Source: CAWBFD01 sp963788115 (GTDB taxonomy: Bacteria > Actinomycetota > Thermoleophilia > Solirubrobacterales > 70-9). Taken from it: a stretch of DNA of 40,761 nt. A program made the translations under genes and the position numbers. Shown one piece after another: positions 26,691 to 34,355 of this stretch. The stretch's first letter is position 1, and every line of letters begins with the position of its first letter. The stretch lies in contig CAWBFD010000001.1 in the NCBI GenBank assembly GCA_963788115.1, positions 1-40,761 of the forward strand, given 5' to 3'. The notes below the pieces were generated by a model. It did not search any database. It saw nothing but the letters and a program-made list of their open reading frames with translations, and was not told the DNA's origin.

Positions 26691-27987
26691 CCGTCCTTGT
26701 TCGAGCTCTTCCTGTTCCTTTCTCGCCCGCCAGTTGACGATCGGTCGCGCGAGCGCGTCGTGGAAGATCTCGTAGGAGACTTCCCCGTGCCCGTCCCTGC
26801 GGGGCTACCGGGCGCAAAATGTGGAGGTCGCCGGCAGACAGGCGACGAAGAACGGGATCCACGTCCGACTCCGAAAGCTCCGAGAGCTCGGAGAGGTCCT
26901 TGGCCGTGAGTGCGATCTTCGTCCCCGCGCGCGTGACGAGAAAACGGAACACCGACGCAGCGGCCGCCTGCTCTTTGGGGGACAGGGCGCCCATTGACCG
27001 GTCGAGATGGGTCCCGATCATCGTCTGTGGGCCGCCCAGTCGCTCGAGGGTCTCCATCCGCAGCACGTGCGATCCCGCCTCCGTCTCCTCGTCCCACAAG
27101 CGCTTCATCACAAGCTGCAGGTAGGTCGTCTCGATCGGGGCGCCCTGCTCCTCCCCCGGCGCCAGGTCGGCGGGCCCGCGCCCGTTTCCCCCCGCGGCGA
27201 AGCGACTCCTTCGCACCTGCTCGAGTACGGCGTCGACTACCGCCGGCTCTATCTCGTAGGGGTCGGTTTCCGGGTGGAGCTCGTTCATGCGGTCGATCGG
27301 CTTGGTGATCGCCTGGCGCGCCTCGTCCGTATCGAGGTAGTCGAGGTGCAGGAAGTTCCCGTAGACGTTCGCGATCCGATCTCGGAAGAGATCGCCGAGG
27401 CGCGCGTAGGAGTCCTCGCGGATGGAGAGCATGTAGTTGGCCCGCAGGTCGGAGCGGTTGACGCAGCGCGCCAGCTGATCCGCGAAGCCTTCTTCCCCTT
27501 CGTCCTCGGGGCGATAGAGGAAGTACTCCTCGAACTGGTCAAGGATCACGAGCAGCGTGGCGTCTACCGCGGCCGCCGCGATTTTGATCGCCTCGTCGAG
27601 CCGGTCGCGTGGAAGCTCGACTGTCGACCCCTCCTGCAAGTACGGACGGATCGCCTCCTCGATCGCCTCGATCAACGCCGCCAGGGGCTGGTCGGTCCAC
27701 GAGCCGAACACGACGGGCACGAGACGAGGAGAGCCCCGAGTCTGGGCCTCGTGTTCGGCCAGGGAGCGCAGGCGCGCCGCGACGCCGGCCCTCAACAAGG
27801 AGCTCTTACCGACGCCGCTCTCGGCATAGAGGAGCGTCAATCGGGCGGCGCGAAGATTGCCGATTATCACCGCGATCTGCGCGTCGCGCCCGAAGAACCA
27901 GTCCGAGTACTCCTCGGTGTAGTGGGTCAGCCCGACATACGGGCTCTCCACGCTGAGCGGCGCGGCGGTCGATCGCGTTTCGCTCAC
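26425..27987 (-). CDS. STAND NTPase-WD40 protein, segment 1 of 4 (nSTAND1 ATPase part)
   Basis: GTG at 27987 lies 3 bases after the TIR-TIR-SIR2 stop. The N-terminus shows the nSTAND1 pattern: ESPYVGLTHYTEEYSDWFFG, Walker A YAESGVGKSSLLRAG and Walker B LVILDQFEEYF, then SIREDSYARLGDLF and the winged-helix region with TYLQLVMKRLWDEE. The match holds to HILRPVAPQ near 26800; dropping one G from the GGG at 26795-26797 (minus strand) would continue into segment 2. STAND proteins are ATP-dependent switches that oligomerise on sensing a trigger and are core sensors of bacterial immunity (Avs and relatives). The effector is probably the upstream gene. Confidence 0.85.
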   Translation of the reverse strand: MSETRSTAAPLSVESPYVGLTHYTEEYSDWFFGRDAQIAVIIGNLRAARLTLLYAESGVGKSSLLRAGVAARLRSLAEHEAQTRGSPRLVPVVFGSWTDQPLAALIEAIEEAIRPYLQEGSTVELPRDRLDEAIKIAAAAVDATLLVILDQFEEYFLYRPEDEGEEGFADQLARCVNRSDLRANYMLSIREDSYARLGDLFRDRIANVYGNFLHLDYLDTDEARQAITKPIDRMNELHPETDPYEIEPAVVDAVLEQVRRSRFAAGGNGRGPADLAPGEEQGAPIETTYLQLVMKRLWDEETEAGSHVLRMETLERLGGPQTMIGTHLDRSMGALSPKEQAAAASVFRFLVTRAGTKIALTAKDLSELSELSESDVDPVLRRLSAGDLHILRPVAPQGRARGSLLRDLPRRARATDRQLAGEKGTGRARTRTGGEGEGTASCDRGGAAGGQGEETKTTRAGWTWRMHPRVAGLGDRLRDRPEQSGGRARESQRIGGRCRQDLPALTFAHVWAERGCARQH

Positions 27988-27990
27988 CGG

Positions 27991-30057
27991 CTAGGCCCCG
28001 CTCGCGGTGGCCGCCTCGGCGACGTGGCTCCCTAGCTCGTCCAGGTAGCTCTCCAGGGAAAGGGCGAAGAGATCGATGCCCATCCGCTTCCAGAACCTGC
28101 TTTCGAGCTTGTCCGGCTTCTGCTGGATTGCCCAGGAGGTGTTCTGAAGCTGCTCGCCGAAGATCCGCTTCAGGAAGACGCGGAGATTCCAGTCGCGCAT
28201 GGTGTAACCGAGGAATAGGAAATGACTCTCCTTCAGCTTCCCGAGCAGCTCCCAGGGAACGGTCTTCGAGATCGGCCTGTCGCTGAGATACTCGATGTAG
28301 TCGTCCTCGGTTATGACGTAGTTGTCGTGCCATGGGTAGACGCCTCGAGCGGCGTCCGCGGCCCCGTGGATCTTCATGATCACCGTCCGGGTCACCTCGC
28401 CGTACTCGTTGATCGGGAACCCGCGGTACTCGTTGGCGGTTGTCACAGGCTGCGGTTCGCCGTCGTAGGGAACGTGGACGAATCCCCCCTTGTCAGGCCC
28501 GCTCGCGATGTAGACGGCCAGCTCGTAGGCCTCCTCCGCCTCGTCGAAGGCTCTCTCGAGCGCGTCGTCGTAGTTTGTGGTCACGATGAGCTGGTGGCGC
28601 TCGGGCAGCCCGAGACGGTGCATTCTGGCCGGGAGCTCCGCGAGGAACTGATGTACGGAGCTTGGCGAGCAGCGCGGCGGCAGGGCTCTCCTTAGCATCT
28701 TGTAAAGATCGCTCGGACCGTTTGCGACTGAGAGGTATTGCGACGCCTGCGTGAGATCGGCGGGGGTGGAGCTCGAGTCGAGCTTATTCGCCAGGTACAC
28801 GGCGAGCTCGTCAGCATCGGGTATGTAGCCGGAATGTTCCTGCCAGGGCTCATCCCGGTCGCTGGAATTTGCTCCGGGGCCAAGGAACGGCACAACCGAG
28901 CCGTCTTCGACCATCAAACGCACAAGCTCCTCGTAATGCCCACGGTCGGGTGGCGGCGCTATCTGGTCCTGGTGCGGATCCTGTCGTGACTGCGAGGGCT
29001 GGAGATCGGCAGGCTGGGGCGTCGGGCGTTGGCCGAAACTCTTGAGGATCTCGATGAGCTTCTGGACATCCGCATCGAACCGTGACGGACGAAGCTCGAC
29101 GTCTTGCCGGTGCAAGAGCGGCCAGAGAGGGCGCGGCAGGTCTCTCTCAGCCGGCAGTACAGCATCATCGATGAGAGCCGGGACGATCAGCCCGACGTGT
29201 GAGTCCCTTCGAAACGCTTGCTCGATCTCCGTCCGGACGTGATCCTCCTCGGTGCTTCCCGCTCGCTCGTTCATGATCGACGCCCACGCCGGGCCGATCA
29301 GGGCAATGAACGCCGCGGTGCCCGAGCCGCGCGATCGGAGGCTCTCGAGCCGCTTCAGGCCGGGCTCCTGGCTGACGACATCGAGAAACACGTTCTCGGC
29401 CCCGAACCGCGCGGCCAGCCTGTCGTACAGCAGGCGAGCCCATCCCCCGGCGTCGCTATGCCGGTAGTTGAGGAAGATGTCTGGGGGCGAGGCGTCGCGT
29501 GCCTCCGGCGCGCCCCGCTCGGCAGGCCGCTCGGTGGTGCCCATTATTGGCTGGAGGATCTCGATGAGCTCTTGGACATCCGCATCCAACCGCGACGAGC
29601 GAAGCTCGACGTCCTGCTCGCCCAGGAGCGGCCAAAGAGGGCGGGGCAGCCCTTCCTTTTCCGGCAGTACTGCATCATCGATGAGAACCGGGACGATCAG
29701 CTCGACGCGAGAGTCCCGACGAAGCGCCCGCTCGATCTCAGTCCGGACTTGGTCTTCCTCGGGGCTTCCCGCTCGCTCGTTCATGATCGACACCCATTTC
29801 GGGCCGATCAGGGCAATGAACGCCGCCGCGCCCGAGCCCCGCGATCGGAGGGTCTCGAGCCACCTCGTGCCGGGCTCCTGGCTGACGACATCGAGAAACA
29901 CGTTGTCGGCACCGAACCGCGCGGCGAGCCTGTCGCACAGCAGGCGGGCCCATCCCCCCGCGTCACTATGGCGGTAGTTGATGAAGATCTTTGGGGGCGA
30001 GGCGTCGCTTGTATCCAACACCCCGCCGCGCTCGGCGGACCGGTCGCTGTTGCCCAT
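27991..30057 (-). CDS. TIR-TIR-SIR2 protein, predicted NAD-consuming effector
   Basis: The ATG at 30057 follows AGGGGG; a TTG at 30087 is a weaker start. Counted from this ATG (688 residues): TIR domain 1 at about 23-170 (IFINYRHSDAGGWARLL, putative catalytic Glu107 in VRTEI), TIR domain 2 at about 193-340 (Glu277 in VRTEI), a Pro/Gln-rich linker, then a SIR2_2-type domain from about 375 with VVPFLGPGAN, Asn495 in TTNYDDALE, His564 in MKIHG, and LFLGYTMRDWNLR. Both domain types are NADases in defence proteins such as Thoeris, DSR and SIR2-STAND Avs. All key residues appear present. It heads an operon with the STAND-WD40 gene 3 bases downstream. Confidence 0.9.
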   Translation of the reverse strand: MGNSDRSAERGGVLDTSDASPPKIFINYRHSDAGGWARLLCDRLAARFGADNVFLDVVSQEPGTRWLETLRSRGSGAAAFIALIGPKWVSIMNERAGSPEEDQVRTEIERALRRDSRVELIVPVLIDDAVLPEKEGLPRPLWPLLGEQDVELRSSRLDADVQELIEILQPIMGTTERPAERGAPEARDASPPDIFLNYRHSDAGGWARLLYDRLAARFGAENVFLDVVSQEPGLKRLESLRSRGSGTAAFIALIGPAWASIMNERAGSTEEDHVRTEIEQAFRRDSHVGLIVPALIDDAVLPAERDLPRPLWPLLHRQDVELRPSRFDADVQKLIEILKSFGQRPTPQPADLQPSQSRQDPHQDQIAPPPDRGHYEELVRLMVEDGSVVPFLGPGANSSDRDEPWQEHSGYIPDADELAVYLANKLDSSSTPADLTQASQYLSVANGPSDLYKMLRRALPPRCSPSSVHQFLAELPARMHRLGLPERHQLIVTTNYDDALERAFDEAEEAYELAVYIASGPDKGGFVHVPYDGEPQPVTTANEYRGFPINEYGEVTRTVIMKIHGAADAARGVYPWHDNYVITEDDYIEYLSDRPISKTVPWELLGKLKESHFLFLGYTMRDWNLRVFLKRIFGEQLQNTSWAIQQKPDKLESRFWKRMGIDLFALSLESYLDELGSHVAEAATASGA
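29038..29991 (-). repeat. tandem duplication of the TIR coding segment, period 510 bases
   Basis: Copy 1 lies at about 29548-29991 and copy 2 at about 29038-29481. Every aligned residue is offset by exactly 170 codons with no gap, and long stretches are identical at DNA level, such as the run around GGGCCGATCAGGGCAATGAA in both. The duplication is therefore fairly recent compared with the age of the family. Copy differences are scattered substitutions. Confidence 0.92.
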
Positions 30058-30572
30058 TCTTGCTGGCCCCCTATGGGCTCCAGCCAAGTCTCCAGTAAGG
30101 CGCGCAAAAAAGCAAGGTGTCCGACAGGTCGGCGGGCGGACCGAAGCTCATCCGGACCGAAGGGGGAGCCGCGGTGCCCCTCGACAGTCGGCCTGCCAGA
30201 TGCAGGTGACAGCGCGATCTCGACAGCCAGCTTCCTGATCCGCGCGCGAGCTGCCTGACCGGGTGGTCCTACTTCACGACGAAGATGCGGGCGCCGATGT
30301 CGACACCCGGCCGAACCCACCCGGGAGGCCCCGGGCGCCTAGCTTCGCGTCGACTTGAGCCCTTGCTAGGGGCGAAAATCACACGGGAGCTCGTCGTGCG
30401 CGGAGCGGTCGACGGGGCGTCAGAGCGCCCGACGCACCGGTAGGCCTATAAGTCTCCTTGCGCCAGTCGCCGTCCGGCTTCCTGTTTGATCGGTGGAATT
30501 GATCCCAATCTCCGCTCGCGGACGGGGTGGAGCGATCTAAGCTTCTCTGGCGGCGGAGATTCGCGCGTAGAT
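30058..30572. promoter_or_regulatory. divergent intergenic region of the TIR-SIR2 cassette
   Basis: These 515 bases separate the minus-strand TIR-TIR-SIR2 gene from the plus-strand RipA-like gene and should hold both promoters. I cannot point to firm boxes. A minus-strand reading near 30268-30335 (WVRPGVDIGARIFVVK then stop) looks like the tail of a lost gene but is too short to assign. No tRNA or repeat was seen. Confidence 0.4.
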
Positions 30573-31058
30573 ATGGGAGAACCTAGTGTCCATGATCCGA
30601 AGCATCCGGTAGGCGACAGCGGCGCAGTCCGATCCCCGCTTCCCGACGAATACTTGGACTTGTACAAGCTAGCGGTCGAGATGGCGGACAGGGTGTCGGC
30701 TAGGCGGAACGCGGCGAACAGCTTCTTCCTCGCCATCCAGACCGCCCTCGTCACGCTTCTGGGTGTTGACGGGATCGCCGACAACGCGGTCGCCGTCGCG
30801 GGGCTTGTCCTTGCCGCTGCGTGGTGGCTCCTCTTGCGGAGCTACCGCAAGCTGAACGGCGCCAAGTTCGCCGTCATCGGCGACATGGAGAGGGCTTTGC
30901 CGGTAGAGATCTTCAACCAGGAGTGGAGGGAGCTGAAGGGTCCGGATCCGAGCGTCAAACGCCGCTGGCGTGAGCGCTACGCCGAGCTCGGCGTCGTAGA
31001 GCAGATCGTGCCCGCGGTTTTCGCCGCCGTCTACGTGATCGCGATCGTACTCTCGTGA
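30573..31058 (+). CDS. RipA-like small multipass membrane protein
   Basis: The ATG at 30573 gives 161 residues; an in-frame ATG at 30486 adds 29 residues with no family likeness. The sequence DLYKLAVEMADRVSARRNAA followed by NSFFLAIQTALVTLLG and LRSYRKLNGAKFAVIGDMER is the pattern I know from proteins annotated as RipA family octameric membrane proteins. There are about three membrane helices, the last at the C-terminus (IVPAVFAAVYVIAIVL). The next gene overlaps it by GTGA, so the two are made together. Set divergently to TIR/SIR2 and STAND genes, it may act at the membrane in the same response; this is inferred. Confidence 0.75.
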   Translation: MGEPSVHDPKHPVGDSGAVRSPLPDEYLDLYKLAVEMADRVSARRNAANSFFLAIQTALVTLLGVDGIADNAVAVAGLVLAAAWWLLLRSYRKLNGAKFAVIGDMERALPVEIFNQEWRELKGPDPSVKRRWRERYAELGVVEQIVPAVFAAVYVIAIVLS

Positions 31059-31351
31059 ACTACATCGACGAGCGCGCGGCCAAGATTCGGAAGGGAGTAC
31101 CCCGGGCCCGCATACCACATGGCAACACCGAGCTACTCTTTCGCATATACGCGCTCCTAAGTCGCGTAAAGGGCGAGCGGGTCTCTGCCGAGGACGTCCA
31201 CGACGCATGGTGCGTCTGGATGAGTATGGAGGACCCCTCCCATCCCTCGCTCCGCCCGTTCGACGAGCTCGATGCGGAGACGCGCAAAGAAGACGAACCG
31301 TTTGTGGCCGCCATCCGGCAGGCATCGCGGAATCAGCAGCCGAACGGGTAG
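31055..31351 (+). CDS. small RyR-like protein coupled to the RipA-like gene
   Basis: GTG at 31055 overlaps the previous stop (GTGA). The 98-residue protein has RIPHGNTELLFRIYALLSRV and VHDAWCVWMSMEDPSHPSLR followed by PFDELDAETRKEDEPFVAAI. The H-D-A-W helix, the HPSLRPFDEL turn and the ED..F end recall the RyR domain, and also short actinobacterial proteins of unknown function. RyR-type domains have been proposed to bind nucleotide-like ligands in conflict systems. If that holds here, it could sense a TIR product. The family assignment is tentative; the gene itself is convincing. Confidence 0.65.
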   Translation: MNYIDERAAKIRKGVPRARIPHGNTELLFRIYALLSRVKGERVSAEDVHDAWCVWMSMEDPSHPSLRPFDELDAETRKEDEPFVAAIRQASRNQQPNG

Positions 31352-31786
31352 CGGATGCTTCTCGAGAGGAAAAGCTCGAAAAGAGCGGGTCGCGGCGGAT
31401 CCGCTCCTGATCCTCTCCGTTGGCTCGCATCACGAACAGGTCCGCAAAGAAGCTCGGGCGGTCGCGTCCGAACACGATCTGCCTCCCGGTCGGCGAGAAG
31501 GCCGGGCCGGTATCGAAGAAGCCGTCGCGCTTGGGCGTCAGACGCCGAAGGTGGGATCCGTCCTCGTTGGCGACCACGACTGCGAAGCCGTTGACCCGAT
31601 CGAAGTCGCGCTCGAAGACGATCCGCTCACCGTCCGGCGACCAGTTCGCCTGGTGGTCGTAGTCGCGGGACGACGTGATCTGCGTGACCTTGCCCGTCCG
31701 CACGCCGATCGTGAAGAGGTCGCCGACGTCACCGCGCTCGTGGCCGCGGGTGAACACGATCCGGCGGCCTTCCGGAGACCACGCCG
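31352..31786 (-). pseudogene. TolB-like beta-propeller fragment
   Basis: The minus frame reads PAWSPEGRRIVFTRGHERGD, VTQITSSRDYDHQANWSPDG, GFAVVVANEDGSHLRRLTPK, and PAFSPTGRQIVFGRDRPSFF, i.e. three WD40-like PD40 (TolB) blades. A stop codon sits directly ahead of PAWSPEG at about 31787 and coding likeness fades near 31370, where the RyR-like gene ends. Both ends are missing, so it is a remnant. It abuts the DUF429 N-terminal fragment exactly, marking a rearrangement junction. Confidence 0.7.
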
Positions 31787-32406
31787 GTTAGTCGGTCGGG
31801 GACCTCGATCAGCCCGCTTCCGCGCATGGCGCGAACTACGCGCCGGCGGTGGTCGGCCCGTCCCTCCGTCCTCTCCCTCGGGCGCAGGGCCGAGTCAACC
31901 GTATGTAGTGCGGCCAGGGTCGCGCGTGGGTAGACCTCGAGGACGCGCGGCGGTGGACGAAGGCGCCGGAACCGTCGGGCAAGGACCAAGGCCCGGGCCG
32001 TGAGCGCCCCGAGCTGCATCGTCGGCATGGGCCGCTCGCGGACACGCTCGTAGATCAGAAGCTCGCATAGCCGCTGGCTGGTCGGATTCCAGCCGGCACG
32101 CCACAGGCCGCGAGCGTCGGCCCGCTCGCAGCGATCGATCCCGGGACCTGGGCACGGAGCGCTGCACCGGAGACACGGCGGCAGCGTCAACGGGGCGTCG
32201 ATCGCGAGGATGTCGGGCCTCGCATCACGGACGAGCTCGAGCAGGCGCTCGTCGGCCTCGGCGGGCGTCCTGGCCCTGGGGAGAACTTGTGGCTCGGGGT
32301 CGAGAGCCACACGAGCAGGACGTCGAGCGCCCTCGAGCAGAACCGCGCCGGTAGTCCGCGAGGACGCACCTCCGAGATCCAGGCCGAGCGATCGGCGTCC
32401 CGCCAC
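31787..32406 (-). pseudogene. N-terminal part of a DUF429 protein
   Basis: GTG at 32406 opens VAGRRSLGLDLGGASSRTTG, the DUF429 start (RNase H-like first strands), followed by ARPDILAIDAPLTLPP, RCERADARGLWRAGWNPTSQ and PRVLEVYPRATLAAL. The match ends at GLIEVPDRLT near 31790, after which the frame runs into the TolB fragment out of register. The missing C-terminal about 41 residues are seen at 19444-19569 on the same strand and in the right order. Likely one gene interrupted by the intervening accessory DNA. Confidence 0.7.
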
Positions 32407-32511
32407 GGGCTGAATTGTCGCTGCTGACGCCCTGCACCTCAGCGCTGGCGTCACGCCCAAGGACAGACCCGGCACGCGAGGCGCTTAGGGCCGTTGCGTC
32501 AGACTGGGCCG

Positions 32512-33702
32512 GTGGCCCGTGCGCGCTCATCACTGGTGGTTCTCGCGGCAGCGCTCGCGCTCGCGTTGGGCGTCGCGCCGACCGCGGCAGCGCGAGACCC
32601 CGGACGCTGGCTGCTCACAGGAGCGAGCTCGGTTCCCGTCTCCTACTGGCAGGGGCTCACCTCCGATGCCGGCAACGAGAGCCTCTACTTCACCGGCATC
32701 TTCGAGGGCTTGTGGCACACCAACGCGCTGCTGCGCGAGACGGCCGGCGTTCCCAACGCGATCCCACCGGCGGTCGCGGAGTCGGAGGGCTACAACCACA
32801 TCGGCGATCCCACCTGGAACCCCGGCGAGGATGGTCGTGTGCTGCTGCCGCTGGAGTGCTACGACCCGCTAACCGGGAACAACACCTGCGGCACCGGCGC
32901 CTTCGGCGTCGCCGATCCCGCCACCCTCGACTTTCGCTACTACGTGAAGCTCGACCCGGCGGAGATCCCCAAGGCGATGTGGGCGGAAACCGCTCCCAAC
33001 GGCGCGCGCGTCTGGACCAGCAGCGGCGACGATCTGCTCGCCTATCGATCGAGCGACATCTCCGAGGCCAACAGCGCGCCGGCGGGGCCGCTGCTCCAAT
33101 CGGTGCGCCGGCTGGAGGGCGCCGTGCCGCCGACCGGGATCACCGGTGCCGTCTTCCGCGGCGATCGGCTCTTCCTCGCTGGCGAGGCCAAGGGCGTCTA
33201 TCAGGTATGGGCAGTCGATCCCCGCACCGGCGAGCGCCGGCTCGAGCTCGAGCTTCGGATCTGCGGCGAGTCCGAGGGCCTCGATTTGATTCCCACGTTG
33301 GGCGGGACGCTGCACTGGCTGATCGCCCCGTTCGACCCCGGCTGCAGTCCCACCTTCGGGCCGACCAGCGCCCTCCTCCACTTCGTCCCGGCCAGCGGCC
33401 AGCGCCGGCTCAAGGTCGTGATCACCGACAGCGAGGTGGGGGAGCTGCCGGGGCGCGTTCGGGCCACGGTCCGTGTCACCAGCGGCGGCCAACCGGTACG
33501 CCGGGCGCGGGTGAGCTTCGCCGGGGCCACCGACCGCACCAACAAGCGCGGCGTCGCGATCGTCGCCACGCGACTCGAGCTGCCGGGGCGCTTCAAGGCG
33601 GTCGCCCGCAAGGGCCGGAGCTACGGCCTCTCCCGCCTCGCGCGGGTGGGAATTGAGCCCGGAGCGCGGCTCGAGGCCGTGCCGCGGTCGGGCGCGGGTT
33701 AG
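32512..33702 (+). CDS. exported protein with C-terminal Ig-like domain, function unknown
   Basis: I set the start at GTG 32512, giving a clean signal peptide (RARSSLVVLAAALALALG, cleavage after TAAA). The mature part of about 370 residues has strands with FTGIFEGLWHTN, AESEGYNHIGDPTWNPGEDG and LPLECYDPLTGNNTCGTG, suggestive of a beta-propeller-like extracellular protein; the last about 90 residues (VRATVRVTSGGQPVRRARVS) look like a bacterial Ig-like or carboxypeptidase-regulatory domain. I do not recognise the family. It ends by overlapping a convergent gene by 4 bases. Confidence 0.72.
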   Translation: MARARSSLVVLAAALALALGVAPTAAARDPGRWLLTGASSVPVSYWQGLTSDAGNESLYFTGIFEGLWHTNALLRETAGVPNAIPPAVAESEGYNHIGDPTWNPGEDGRVLLPLECYDPLTGNNTCGTGAFGVADPATLDFRYYVKLDPAEIPKAMWAETAPNGARVWTSSGDDLLAYRSSDISEANSAPAGPLLQSVRRLEGAVPPTGITGAVFRGDRLFLAGEAKGVYQVWAVDPRTGERRLELELRICGESEGLDLIPTLGGTLHWLIAPFDPGCSPTFGPTSALLHFVPASGQRRLKVVITDSEVGELPGRVRATVRVTSGGQPVRRARVSFAGATDRTNKRGVAIVATRLELPGRFKAVARKGRSYGLSRLARVGIEPGARLEAVPRSGAG

Positions 33703-34139
33703 CGAGATCCCGGCGCCGGCCCGGGCGCCGGGTTCACGCGGAAGGGCCACCGGGCCACCGATCGATCCTCGATCAGGCACTCCCAGACGTAGCCGCCGGG
33801 GGCAAGCTGGATGTTGTTGAAGTTCATCGCCATCGGCACGTTGATCCGCTCACCGGCCTTGAGGCCCGCGGCGCGTCCCACCTCGATCGCCCCAGTCGAG
33901 GAGATCGCCCGGTCGCCGATGACGACGGGCTCACCGTCATCGTCGCGCAATCCGACCTCGATGCTCATGCGCTCGTTCGCAAGCGACCAGGGGACGTGGA
34001 CGATGACCGCCAGCGACATGTTGATCGGGCGATTGGGCGCATTCACGCGCGTCCAGCCGCCGCCGAGCATGTAGAGCTTTCCGCCGACGACCTGGGCCGC
34101 GTCGCACAGCAGCATCGTCACCAAGACATCTGTCGTCAC
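33699..34139 (-). CDS. DUF6941 family protein
   Basis: GTG at 34139 follows AGGAAAGG. The 146-residue protein has LLCDAAQVVGGKLYMLGGGW followed by NMSLAVIVHVPWSLANERMS, and ends in beta-strands (FNNIQLAPGGYVWECLIED). This arrangement is that of DUF6941, short beta-sandwich proteins common in actinobacteria, function unknown. No signal peptide. The region 34140-34355 beyond its start holds nothing I can support. Confidence 0.75.
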   Translation of the reverse strand: MTTDVLVTMLLCDAAQVVGGKLYMLGGGWTRVNAPNRPINMSLAVIVHVPWSLANERMSIEVGLRDDDGEPVVIGDRAISSTGAIEVGRAAGLKAGERINVPMAMNFNNIQLAPGGYVWECLIEDRSVARWPFRVNPAPGPAPGSR

Positions 34140-34355
34140 CGACTCGCCTTTCCTCGCGGTTTGACTCGCTCACGGCCGAGCGCTGGTGGGGGCCGATCAT
34201 CGCAGGCGCGATCGCGCCACCACGCGGAGTCTCACGCGCGAGGTCAGGGCCTATTGGTCCCGACGGTGTCGACCGCCCCGGCCGCCACGGAGCTCCCGGT
34301 AATGGCGAGACAGATGCCCACCGCGGCCGCGGTCATCGTTCGCTGCCTCATCGGT

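Noticed and set aside
30268..30335. Short minus-strand reading WVRPGVDIGARIFVVK before a stop
   Set aside because: It looks like a protein tail but is too short to identify and has no upstream frame to support it.
30669..31350. Downstream part of a 362-codon minus-strand frame that begins with TolB blades
   Set aside because: Only the part above about 31370 resembles a propeller; below it the frame is antisense to the RipA-like and RyR-like genes and is low-complexity.
32415..33656. A 413-codon open frame overlapping the exported protein
   Set aside because: It is an out-of-frame shadow; the other frame has a proper signal peptide and domain-like sequence.
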